DNA of 64,000 nt from Frateuria_A yonginensis (lineage in GTDB: Bacteria; Pseudomonadota; Gammaproteobacteria; Xanthomonadales; Rhodanobacteraceae), in assembly GCF_037137055.1 (NCBI RefSeq), contig NZ_JBBBNY010000013.1, positions 33,026-97,025 of the forward strand, read 5' to 3'. A program made the translations under genes and the position numbers. Shown here piece after piece: positions 25,757 through 34,160 of the stretch. The notes beneath the pieces are model-generated. The model was not told where the DNA came from. It saw only the letters and a program-made list of their open reading frames with translations, and did not search any database. How positions within the stretch are numbered: the first letter of the stretch is position 1; every line of letters starts with the position of its first letter.

Positions 25757-27273
25757 CAGGTCACCACCGCGTCGGCCGCGGCGCAGTGCCGGGTCAGGAA
25801 CTGCGCATGGCCCGGCATCGCCGCGACCGCCCGGCCGAGCAGGGTACGGATGTGCGACAGGAACGCCTCCAGCTGCGCCTGCGGCAGGGTGTCGGCCAGC
25901 GGATGATGACCCTGCGGCACCACGCCCTGGCCGAGCATCACCTGCAGCCAGGCCGGCTCGGCGAACAGCTCGTCGCCGTCGCGCACGACGCGCCCGCCTG
26001 CGCGGAACAGTTCGAGCTTGCGCTGCAGTTCGCCGGGCAGGGCGATGTCCGCGCAGTGGCGCCAGAACGGCGTGTCGCGCCGTTCGGTGGCGTGGTAGTG
26101 CAGGACCAGGAAGTCGCGGATGCGCTCGTACTCGAAGCGCGTCTGGCGGTTGTATTCGGCGGCCAGCGCCGGGTCGAAACCGCGCTCGGGAAACAGGTCG
26201 AGCAGGCGCTGCACGCCCGACTGGATCAGGTGGATGCTGGTCGATTCGAGCGGTTCCATGAAGCCGGCCGCCAGGCCCAGCGCCACGCAGTTGCGGTTCC
26301 AGCTGCGCCTTCGCATGCCGCTGGTGAAGCGCAGCAGGCGCGGCGACTCCAGCGCTTCGCCCTCGATGTGCCCCAGCAGCAACGCGGCGGCCTCGTCGTC
26401 GCCCATGAAACCGCTGCAGTACACGTGCCCGTTGCCGCTGCGGTGCTGCAGGGGAATGCGCCACTGCCAGCCGGCCGGCCGCGCATCGGCCTGGGTGAAC
26501 GGGCGCAGCGGCTCCACCCGGCTGCTCGGAGCGACCACGGCACGATCGCAGGGCAGCCAGTGGCGCCAGTCCTCGTAGCCGGTCTTCAGCGCCTCCTCGA
26601 TCAGCAGGCCGCGGAAGCCGGAGCAGTCGATGAAGAAGTCCCCGGCAATCGTCCCGCCGCGTTCGAGCTGCACCGATTCGATGAAGCCGTCGGCCTCGCG
26701 CAGGTTGACCTTCACCACCTTGCCTTCGGTGCGCTGCACGCCGGCGGCGGCATGCTGGCGCAAGTAACGGGCATAGAGTCCGGCATCGAGGTGGTAGGCG
26801 TAGCGCAGGCCGGCGAGCGGACTGTCGCCCACGCGTTCCATGCGCGCGAAACGGTGGGCGTCGATGGCGCGGGCGTTCAGCGAATAGGCCCACAGGTCCG
26901 GGGCGGCGGCATCCTGGTGCCGGCTGCGCAGCCAGTAGTGGTGGAACGGCAGCAGGCCTAGCGGCAGGCCGATGTCGCCGAACGCATGCAGGTAGCTGGC
27001 AGCGGGACGCAGCCAGCCGTTGAACTGGATGCCGAGCTTGATCGTGCCGCGCACCGCGCGCAGCAGGTCGTTCTCGTCCAGTCCGAGGAAGGTGTTGATC
27101 CGGCGGATCGAGGGGATGGTGGACTCACCCACGCCCACCGTACCGATCTCGTCGGACTCGATCAGGTGGATGCGTGTCCGCTCGCCCAGGGCCCGTGCCA
27201 GCAGGGCGGCCGCCATCCAGCCGGCGGTGCCGCCGCCGACGATCACGATCTGCCGGATGGAGGATTCGTTCAT
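25756..27273 (-). CDS. Flavin-dependent tryptophan-halogenase family protein
   Basis: A 505-residue FADH2-dependent halogenase homologue. FAD binding GGGTAG at 13-18, GVGEST at 47-52, the catalytic lysine K79 in GTIKLGIQF at the same position as in PrnA, the diagnostic WxWxIP motif at 269-274 (WQWRIP), and the active-site region FMEPLESTSIHLIQSG with the conserved glutamate are all present, so it should be catalytically competent. Related proteins next to TonB receptors in Xanthomonas and Brevundimonas (Xcc4156, BrvH) are known as indole brominases with unknown natural substrate. It lies 97 bp after the TonB receptor and overlaps the GH13 gene. ATG 27273 follows GGCGGG; no signal peptide. Confidence 0.92.
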   Translation of the reverse strand: MNESSIRQIVIVGGGTAGWMAAALLARALGERTRIHLIESDEIGTVGVGESTIPSIRRINTFLGLDENDLLRAVRGTIKLGIQFNGWLRPAASYLHAFGDIGLPLGLLPFHHYWLRSRHQDAAAPDLWAYSLNARAIDAHRFARMERVGDSPLAGLRYAYHLDAGLYARYLRQHAAAGVQRTEGKVVKVNLREADGFIESVQLERGGTIAGDFFIDCSGFRGLLIEEALKTGYEDWRHWLPCDRAVVAPSSRVEPLRPFTQADARPAGWQWRIPLQHRSGNGHVYCSGFMGDDEAAALLLGHIEGEALESPRLLRFTSGMRRRSWNRNCVALGLAAGFMEPLESTSIHLIQSGVQRLLDLFPERGFDPALAAEYNRQTRFEYERIRDFLVLHYHATERRDTPFWRHCADIALPGELQRKLELFRAGGRVVRDGDELFAEPAWLQVMLGQGVVPQGHHPLADTLPQAQLEAFLSHIRTLLGRAVAAMPGHAQFLTRHCAAADAVVT

Positions 27274-27370
27274 GGGTATCCCGCCGATGGACCGTCGCCG
27301 ATCGTGCGCCGGAAGAAAGAGGCCCCGCCGATGTTGCGCGACGGGGCCTGGCTGGGGCAAGGCGATGCGC

Positions 27371-30256
27371 TTACTGGAACTTGTAGGACACGCCGACCTC
27401 GTAGCGGCGCCCGTAGCGTTCCCAGGTCAGCACCTGCCGCGGGTCGTCGTTCTGGTAGGTCACGAACGTCTTGTTGGAGAGGTTCGAGCCCTGCGCGATC
27501 AGGGTCAGCCCTTCCAGCGGACCGTGGTTGAAGGTGTAGCTGACCTGCGCGTCGTAGACGCTGCCGCCCTTGATCGTCTGCTCGATGCGGGTGGCGCTGA
27601 TGCCCGACACCTCGCCGAGGAAGCTGGAGCGGTAGCTGTCGCCGATGCGCGCCTCGAAGCCGTTGTGCTGGTAATACAGCGTGGCGTTGGCGGTCCACTT
27701 GGACAGCCCCGGCACGGTGATCGGGCTCGGGTTGTCGCCGTACACCAGCGAGCTCTTGGTGTAGCCGCCGGTCAGGATGCCGCCGAAGCCGGCCAGGGCC
27801 GGGGTGAACTGGCTGAAGGGCAGGTTGAACGTGGTCTGCAGACCCTTCACGTAGCCGTGGCCGTCGTTCACCGGGCCGGAGACGATGCCGAGCGTGGTGC
27901 CCAACTGCTGCTGCTGCGCAGGCGACAGGTAGGAACCGACGAATGCGCTGAAGTCGTACAGGTAGGCGGCGTTCGGGTCGATGTAGTCCCTCAGGCCCAG
28001 GAAATACGCCGACACCGCCACGTAGCCGGCACCGCCGGAGCGGCACAGGTCCGAGGTCTTGGACTCGGCCGCGCTGCACTGGTAGCCGGAACCGCTGTTC
28101 TCGAAGTAGTGCTCGTAACTGACGTTGTAGTTGTCTGCCATGGTCGGCAGCAGCTTGGCGTTGCCGCCGGACGCGCTGAAATACGACTGGTTCGGGTCGG
28201 TGTTCGGCAGCTTGGTGATGTCGCCGGACACGCCCAGGCTGGCGCTCATCTGATCCATGCGCGGACGTGCCATCACGCGGGCGGCGCCCACGCGCAGGTC
28301 GTCCCTCTCGCCGAAGTCAAAGATCAGGTTCATGCTGGGCAGGTACTTGGTGAACGTCGTGCCGCCGGAGACCGGCACCAGCACCGCGTTCGAGCCGTTG
28401 GTGCCGCCCGCGCTCGCTTCCACGCGCTGGCCGGTGGAGGACTGCGCCGTGTGCGCCGCCTGCACGCCGAAGTTGCCGCGCAGGCCGACGTCGCCCAGCG
28501 AGGTGTCCAGGTTGAATTGCAGGTACGAGGTCACGTCACGCTCGTTGACCTTCCAGTTCGGCGGCACCGAGATCGACGACAGTGCGGTAGGGAACAGCTG
28601 GTAGGTGCCGTTGGCGATCATCGAGAGCGGGTCGTAGCAGACCTGCGAGGCGATGCCCATCCAGGCCAGCGGGCTGCAGCTCGAGGCGCTGAGCGGTGCC
28701 GTCTGCGCGCCGTTGGGCAGGATCAGGAAGGCCTGGTCGATGTTGTAGGTCTTGTCGCGGGTGCCGCGCACCACGCCGAACTCCACCGAGGAGAACGGGC
28801 CGCTGAGGAACTCGCGCTCGACCGCCAGGCGCAGGTTGGCCAGGTGATCGTCGGTATGCGGCGCGTTGATGAAACCGGCCTGCACCACCGGCGGCGTGGC
28901 GCCACCACCCCAGCCCTGCGGATCGGTCAGCACCATCTGGCCGCCGCTGTAGTCCAGCGAGGGGGTGAACCAGAGCATGCCGTCCGGCAGCTCGGTGAAG
29001 CCGAGGCTGTCGGTGGCGCCGCTGCCGGCGTAGCCGGTGCCCGAGTAGCTTTCCAGCAGCAGGTCGTGGCGCTGGGCGCGCGAGTAGCTGGCGGTCAGCG
29101 TGGCCGACCAGTTCTCGTTGAAGCGCAGCGAGTTTTCCCAGTTGATGTTGTAGACCTTGGCGTTGGTCTTGTTGTAGTCGTTGCGGACGACCGCCTTGAC
29201 GTTGTCGTAGGTGCCGCTCTGCACGAAGCCGTTCTGCACGTTGCCGCCCGGCTGCAGCTGTGCGGCGCTCCAGAACAGCGGGAACTCGATGCCCTTGGCC
29301 GCCTGCGCTTCCTTGAACTTGTCGTAGGTCAGGTCCAGCGTGCTGGTGAAGTGCTCGTTCGGCTGCCACTGCAGGGTGGTCAGCAGGCCGCTGCGGTTCA
29401 TCTGGTCGGAGATGCCGTAGTTCTTCGAGCCGCCGACCACCAGGTCGCCGTTGGCGTCGGTCGGATAGCCCCACGGACCCTGGTGCTGGATCTGCGAGGG
29501 GTTGGACTGGAAGTCGATGCCGACGGTGACGCCGAAGGTGTGGTTGGCGAACTGGTTCACCCAGACGCCGTTGACGTCGTAGCCGCGGTCGCCCACGCCC
29601 GGGCCGTCGGCCAGCTGCTTGGTACTGTCCCAGATGTAGCGGGCGTTGAGCGCGCTTTCCGGCTTGTCCTTGTCGAGCGGTCGGATGGTGCGCATGTCCA
29701 CCGTGCCGGAGAGGCCCTGGCCGATCAGGTTCGCGGTGGGACTCAGGTGGACCACCACGCTGTCGAACCAGCTGGACGGGTACTGGTCGTACTGCACGTC
29801 GCGGTTGTTGGAGGTGGACACCTGCTGGCTGCCGTTGACCAGCGCGGTGGAGAAGTCCGGGCCCAGGCCGTGGATGCTCACCACCTGCGGGCGGCCGCTC
29901 ACCGTCTGCACCGCCAGGCCCGGCAGGCGGCCCAGCGTGTCGGCGATGCTCACGCCCGGCAGCTTGCCGATCTGCTCGGCCGAGACCGCCTCGACGATGG
30001 CGTCGGAGTTGCGCTTCAGCGCGGTGGAGTTCTGGATGCTGCTGACGAAGCCGTTGACCTCCACGGTGCCCAGCTCGCGTGCCTTCTTTTGGTCGCTCGT
30101 GGAACGGCGGGCCGCGGCGCCGGCCTGCTGCTGGTCCTGGCTCTGCGCGGTGCTGGCCGACGGGTCGGCATCCTGCGGCGCGGCCGTGGCGATGCCGGTG
30201 AAACAAAGCCCCGCGGCCATGAGGGCCAGGGCCATTGGATTGCGCTTGATGAACAT
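27371..30256 (-). CDS. TonB-dependent outer-membrane receptor (maltodextrin type)
   Basis: A 961-residue outer-membrane protein. Signal peptide residues 1-26 (ALMAAGLCFTGIATA), a Q/S-rich linker, the plug domain (about 55-190: ELGTVEVNGF, SAEQIGKLPGVSIADTLGRLPGL, RPQVVSIHGLGPDFSTALVNG) and a large beta-barrel ending YEVGVSYKFQ. It belongs to the large carbohydrate-importing TonB receptors common in Xanthomonadales and Caulobacterales, of which Caulobacter MalA imports maltodextrins. ATG 30256 has GGGGAG nine bases before it. It is the first gene of the operon with the halogenase and GH13, under the operator at 30390. Confidence 0.95.
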   Translation of the reverse strand: MFIKRNPMALALMAAGLCFTGIATAAPQDADPSASTAQSQDQQQAGAAARRSTSDQKKARELGTVEVNGFVSSIQNSTALKRNSDAIVEAVSAEQIGKLPGVSIADTLGRLPGLAVQTVSGRPQVVSIHGLGPDFSTALVNGSQQVSTSNNRDVQYDQYPSSWFDSVVVHLSPTANLIGQGLSGTVDMRTIRPLDKDKPESALNARYIWDSTKQLADGPGVGDRGYDVNGVWVNQFANHTFGVTVGIDFQSNPSQIQHQGPWGYPTDANGDLVVGGSKNYGISDQMNRSGLLTTLQWQPNEHFTSTLDLTYDKFKEAQAAKGIEFPLFWSAAQLQPGGNVQNGFVQSGTYDNVKAVVRNDYNKTNAKVYNINWENSLRFNENWSATLTASYSRAQRHDLLLESYSGTGYAGSGATDSLGFTELPDGMLWFTPSLDYSGGQMVLTDPQGWGGGATPPVVQAGFINAPHTDDHLANLRLAVEREFLSGPFSSVEFGVVRGTRDKTYNIDQAFLILPNGAQTAPLSASSCSPLAWMGIASQVCYDPLSMIANGTYQLFPTALSSISVPPNWKVNERDVTSYLQFNLDTSLGDVGLRGNFGVQAAHTAQSSTGQRVEASAGGTNGSNAVLVPVSGGTTFTKYLPSMNLIFDFGERDDLRVGAARVMARPRMDQMSASLGVSGDITKLPNTDPNQSYFSASGGNAKLLPTMADNYNVSYEHYFENSGSGYQCSAAESKTSDLCRSGGAGYVAVSAYFLGLRDYIDPNAAYLYDFSAFVGSYLSPAQQQQLGTTLGIVSGPVNDGHGYVKGLQTTFNLPFSQFTPALAGFGGILTGGYTKSSLVYGDNPSPITVPGLSKWTANATLYYQHNGFEARIGDSYRSSFLGEVSGISATRIEQTIKGGSVYDAQVSYTFNHGPLEGLTLIAQGSNLSNKTFVTYQNDDPRQVLTWERYGRRYEVGVSYKFQ

Positions 30257-30389
30257 GTGCGTCTCCCCGCAAGAATGTTTTGTGTCCGGCCGCTGCCCGC
30301 GCCGGTGTGCCCCGGTCATGCAGCGCTGCGGCAGGCTGTCAGCGACGTGGGGCGATGTTAAGGCTGCGTTTCCGCGACACGGCACGGAC

Positions 30390-30403
30390 TGCATACGTAT
30401 TCA
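30390..30403 (-). promoter_or_regulatory. LacI-family operator, site 4
   Basis: TGAATACGTATGCA on the minus strand, 134 bp upstream of the TonB receptor ATG, presumably controlling the receptor-halogenase-GH13 transcript. Confidence 0.85.
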
Positions 30404-30581
30404 TAACGAGCGCGAAAGCGGGCTCATCGCGCTGCAGCATGCGCCATCCACGGTCGGGAATCGCAGTGGCCGTCGCAGGAGAAATCCGCCTCGTACGGTC
30501 GGGTGCGCTTGTCCGCATGGCAGTCGGGCAGGCGTCGGCAGTGGCCGGGCGGATGTTTTTTTATTGCGCCCGCAGCACGGA

Positions 30582-30595
30582 TGAATACGTATGCA
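30582..30595 (+). promoter_or_regulatory. LacI-family operator, site 5
   Basis: TGAATACGTATGCA on the plus strand, 84 bp upstream of the XgtA-like alpha-glucosidase start. Confidence 0.85.
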
Positions 30596-30679
30596 GGCGG
30601 ATGAGCCATCGGGGGGCTACGGATAAGCTGGCGCCCGCTCGCCCATTCGCACAGGCGCAGGTCGCGCTAAAGGCTTCTG

Positions 30680-32296
30680 ATGACCAATCCACCGTGGTGG
30701 CGCGGTGCCGTCACCTACCAGATCTACCCGCGCAGTTTTGTGGACACCAATGGCGATGGCGTGGGCGATCTGCCGGGCATCATCGAGAAGCTGGACTACG
30801 TCGCCAGCCTGGGCGTGGACGCGATCTGGATCTCGCCGTTCTTCAAATCGCCGATGGCCGACTACGGCTACGACATCGCCGACTATTGCGACGTCGACCC
30901 GCTGTTCGGCTCGCTGCGGGACTTCGACCGGCTGCTTGCCAAGGCGCACGGCCTGGGCATCCGCGTGATGATCGACCAGGTGCTCAGCCACACCTCGGTC
31001 GAACACGCCTGGTTCCAGGAAAGCCGCTGCAGCCGCGACAACCCCAAGGCGGACTGGTACGTGTGGGCGGACGCCAAGGAGGACGGTACGCCGCCCAACA
31101 ACTGGCTGTCGATCTTCGGCGGCTGCGCCTGGCAGTGGGAGCCGCGGCGGGGGCAGTACTACCTGCACAACTTCCTGGTCTCGCAGCCGGACCTCAACTT
31201 CCACAACCCGCAGGTGCGCGCGGCCATCCTGGACTGCGTGCGCTTCTGGCTGGAGCGCGGCGTCGATGGCCTGCGCCTGGACGCGATCAACTTCTGCTTC
31301 CACGACCGCCTGCTGCGCGACAACCCGCCCAAGCCGAAGGAGCAGCGCGTCGGCCGCGGTTTCAGCCCGGACAATCCCTACGCCTTCCAGTACCACTGGT
31401 ACAACAACACCCAGCCGGAGAACCTGGCCTTCCTGGCCGAGCTGCGTGCGCTGCTCGACCGCTACCCCGGCACCGTGGCCCTGGGCGAGATCTCCTCGGA
31501 GGATTCGCTCGCCACCATGGCCGAGTACACGGCGGCGGGCCGCCTGCACATGGGCTACAGCTTCGAGCTGCTCACCGACGACTTCAGCGCGGCGCACATC
31601 CGCGGCACCGTGCAGCAGCTGGAGGCGCAGATGCGCGACGGCTGGCCGTGCTGGGCGATCTCCAACCACGACGTCGAGCGCGTGCTGAGCCGCTGGGGCG
31701 GGGACGGCGCGGCGCCGGCGCTGGCCAACCTGTTCACCGCGCTGGTCTGTTCGCTGCGCGGCTCGGTCTGCATCTACCAGGGCGAGGAGCTCGGTCTGAC
31801 CGAGGCGCAGGTACCCTACGAGGCGCTCAAGGACCCGTACGGCATCGCGTTCTGGCCGCAGTTCAAGGGACGCGACGGCTGCCGCACGCCGATGCCGTGG
31901 ACCGACGGCGAGCATGCCGGCTTCAGCAGCGGCATCCCCTGGCTGCCGGTGCCGACCGAGCACCGCGCGCTGGCGGTGGCGCGGCAGGAAAACGATCCCC
32001 GGTCCACGCTCAACGGGTTTCGCCGCATCCTGCGCTGGCGCAGCGCGCAACCGGCCTTGCGCTGGGGCGACATCCGCTTCCTGGAGACCGCCGAGCCGCT
32101 GCTGGCCTTCACCCGCAGCCACGGGGACGAGACGGTGCTGGTGGCCTTCAACCTGGGTGCGGACGCGCTGGACACCGGACTCGCGCTCGACGGGGACTGG
32201 CAGCCCATCGACGGCCACGGCCTGGCGCAGGGTTTGCTGGCCGGCGGACGCCTGCGGATGCCGGCGCACGCGGCGTTGTTCGCGCGCCGCGCCTGA
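30680..32296 (+). CDS. Cytoplasmic alpha-glucosidase, GH13_23, XgtA-like
   Basis: A 538-residue enzyme without a signal peptide, opening PPWWRGAVTYQIYPRSF. GH13 regions: region I IDQVLSH, nucleophile D201 (LRLDAINF), acid/base E270 (ALGEIS) and D331 (SNHDVER). These positions and the overall sequence closely match my recollection of Xanthomonas campestris XgtA, an alpha-glucosyl-transferring alpha-glucosidase that acts on maltose. It would split imported maltose into glucose in the cytoplasm. The gene is alone on the plus strand, with the last operator in front. Confidence 0.95.
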   Translation: MTNPPWWRGAVTYQIYPRSFVDTNGDGVGDLPGIIEKLDYVASLGVDAIWISPFFKSPMADYGYDIADYCDVDPLFGSLRDFDRLLAKAHGLGIRVMIDQVLSHTSVEHAWFQESRCSRDNPKADWYVWADAKEDGTPPNNWLSIFGGCAWQWEPRRGQYYLHNFLVSQPDLNFHNPQVRAAILDCVRFWLERGVDGLRLDAINFCFHDRLLRDNPPKPKEQRVGRGFSPDNPYAFQYHWYNNTQPENLAFLAELRALLDRYPGTVALGEISSEDSLATMAEYTAAGRLHMGYSFELLTDDFSAAHIRGTVQQLEAQMRDGWPCWAISNHDVERVLSRWGGDGAAPALANLFTALVCSLRGSVCIYQGEELGLTEAQVPYEALKDPYGIAFWPQFKGRDGCRTPMPWTDGEHAGFSSGIPWLPVPTEHRALAVARQENDPRSTLNGFRRILRWRSAQPALRWGDIRFLETAEPLLAFTRSHGDETVLVAFNLGADALDTGLALDGDWQPIDGHGLAQGLLAGGRLRMPAHAALFARRA

Positions 32297-32399
32297 GGGC
32301 ATCGGCCGCAGCGCGCCGTACCCGCCAGTCGAGCGAGAGGCCGCTCGACCGCATCACGCAGCCATGAGCCGCCGGGTCGTACGCTGGGAGCGACCCTCG

Positions 32400-32588
32400 A
32401 TGCCGAGTCCGAACATGCCCAATCCCATGCCCCCCGCCGACCGCAAGCACGGCAGCGGCGACCGCAACGAAAGCCACGTCGCGCAGGTCGACCACCACCT
32501 GCAGGAGCGCCGCGACGCCGAAGAAGCGGAGGACGCCCGCGAAGCCAGCCGCGAGTCCAAGCGCGAAGAAGGTTTCGACCATCCCTGA
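32400..32588 (+). CDS. Small highly charged hypothetical protein
   Basis: A 62-residue protein: a proline-rich start, then a strongly charged helical stretch (HHLQERRDAEEAEDAREASRE). GGGAG lies nine bases before ATG 32400, which favours this start over one at 32364. No known family. A terminator hairpin follows 11 bp after its stop, which supports a real transcript. Confidence 0.5.
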   Translation: MPSPNMPNPMPPADRKHGSGDRNESHVAQVDHHLQERRDAEEAEDAREASRESKREEGFDHP

Positions 32589-32599
32589 ACGCAAAACGA

Positions 32600-32632
32600 A
32601 AAGCCCCGGAGGCCTGAGGCATCCGGGGCTTT
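32600..32632. terminator. Rho-independent terminator
   Basis: AAAGCCCCGGA (32600-32610) pairs with TCCGGGGCTTT (32622-32632) around an 11-nt loop; T-rich on both outer sides, so it can end both the small plus-strand gene and the minus-strand tRNA-Ala transcript. Confidence 0.82.
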
Positions 32633-32644
32633 GTCTGGACAAGT

Positions 32645-32720
<76 letters not shown>

Positions 32721-32774
32721 ACGCGAGCCGCGAATATTAGCAGTGCGTCGCTGGGTCGCCAAGCCCCCGTGCAG

Positions 32775-33899
32775 CTACGGCGACGCATCCGGCAGCAGGC
32801 CGCCCAGCCGGTCGTACAGCACGCCACGGCGCCAGCCTTCGAGGAAATCGGGCCACTCGCCGGTGGTCACGTATTCCTCCAGCACCTTGCGCGGGCAGAG
32901 CAGGCCGGCCGGCAGGTCCAGTTCCAGGGCCAGGCGGTCGACCGTTTCCTTCATCGCGGCGAGCGCCTTCTTGGCGGGGCCGAGCACCGGCGCGGGGATC
33001 GCCGCGGTCGTCGCCAGTTCCGCCGCATCGGGCGCGGGCGCGAGCAGCTCGAACAGTTCCGCGCGCTGGGCCGAGCGCAGCGCGCGCTGGCCGCGGCTGC
33101 GCTGTTCCAGTTCGGCCAGGCTCAGGGGCGGGTTCTGCGCCAGGCTCATGGCCAGCGCATCCTCCAGCAGCCAGGAGCGCGGCCGGTCCAGCGTGCGCGC
33201 ACTGCGGTCGCGCCACTGCAGGATGCGGCGCAGCAGGGCCTGCTGCGCGCGTGGCCAGTCGGCGGCGGTACGGAACCCGCGTTGCGGCTGCGGATCACCT
33301 TCGCGGGCGTCGGCGCGGCGCTTGAGCCGTTCGCAGTCCTCGGCGTGCCACGCGCTGCGGCCGCGCTCGGCCAGGCGCGCGGCCAACTGCTCGTGCAGCG
33401 GCTCGAGATAGACCACGTCGAGCGTGGCGTAGAGCCGTTGCGAGTCGGTGAGGGGGCGCTGCAGCCAGTCCGAGCGGGTCTCGCCCTTGTCCAGCTCGAC
33501 GCCGACCAGGGCGGCGACCAGTGCCCGGTAGCTCACGCCCAGGCCCATGCCGACGAAGGCGGCGGCGATCTGCGTGTCGAACAGGGTGCCCGGGCCCTCC
33601 GGCAGCAGCGGCGCGAGCGCCTCCAGGTCCTCGCCGGCACTGTGCATCACCGTGGGTGCGGCTCCCCCGGCCAGGCGCGGCCGCAGCGCGTCGCCGATGT
33701 CGAAGGCCAGCGGATCGACCAGCGCGTAACGGCCGTTCCAGCCCAACTGCAGCAGCGCCAGCTGCGGGTAGAACGTATTGCGGCGCATGAATTCGGTGTC
33801 GACCCCGAGCGCGGCATCGGCGGGCACGCCGGCCAGCCACGCGTCGAGTGCGTCGCGGCGGTCGATCCATGCGGCCGTGGCCGCGGGCATAACGGACAT
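32775..33899 (-). CDS. rnd: Ribonuclease D
   Basis: A 374-residue 3'-5' exoribonuclease that trims tRNA precursors. The DEDD active site is visible: VDTEFMR (D and E), HSAGEDLEAL (D), and the YATLDVVYL motif that makes it the DEDDy type. The region 210-290 (AQQALLRRILQWRDRSAR, RSWLLEDALAMSLAQNPP) is the HRDC domain. ATG 33899 has GAAGGA seven bases upstream, so upstream in-frame codons are rejected. It is transcribed in the same direction as the adjacent tRNA-Ala. Confidence 0.95.
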   Translation of the reverse strand: MSVMPAATAAWIDRRDALDAWLAGVPADAALGVDTEFMRRNTFYPQLALLQLGWNGRYALVDPLAFDIGDALRPRLAGGAAPTVMHSAGEDLEALAPLLPEGPGTLFDTQIAAAFVGMGLGVSYRALVAALVGVELDKGETRSDWLQRPLTDSQRLYATLDVVYLEPLHEQLAARLAERGRSAWHAEDCERLKRRADAREGDPQPQRGFRTAADWPRAQQALLRRILQWRDRSARTLDRPRSWLLEDALAMSLAQNPPLSLAELEQRSRGQRALRSAQRAELFELLAPAPDAAELATTAAIPAPVLGPAKKALAAMKETVDRLALELDLPAGLLCPRKVLEEYVTTGEWPDFLEGWRRGVLYDRLGGLLPDASP

Positions 33900-34160
33900 G
33901 CGGAATCCTTCAGAGCTGCACGGGAGGGCGGGTGCGCGGGCGCCGTGTGCTGCCCGGTCGTCGGTGCCGCCGTGGAATAGCCGCGCACGATAGCAGCCCT
34001 GGGGCCGCACGGATCAAGTTGCGCGCCGTCGGCGGCCGGAACCCTGGCCAGGCAGAGGGGCGCTCCGGCCGTGCGCCCCCCTCGCGCCCGTGACGGCCAC
34101 CGCGACAGACACAGCCGGAACGCCTGCGTAGAATGGCCCCGAGCCTCCCCAGAGACTTCC

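Larger units (their letters stand above)
30257..30679. promoter_or_regulatory. Divergent control region between TonB receptor and alpha-glucosidase
   Basis: A 423-bp gap without a gene. It holds two operators (30390-30403 and 30582-30595), each oriented toward its own gene, with centres 192 bp apart. An oligo-T stretch (TTTTTTTATT near 30556) lies beside the second. I see no clear -35/-10 pair. Confidence 0.7.

Noticed and set aside
27274..27360. A 29-residue N-terminal extension of the halogenase
   Set aside because: The FAD-binding motif should sit within the first 15-20 residues, as it does from ATG 27273, which also has a Shine-Dalgarno sequence.
27020..30361. A 1113-codon open frame on the plus strand across the TonB receptor
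   Set aside because: The TonB receptor on the other strand has signal peptide, plug and barrel signatures. The antisense frame has none.
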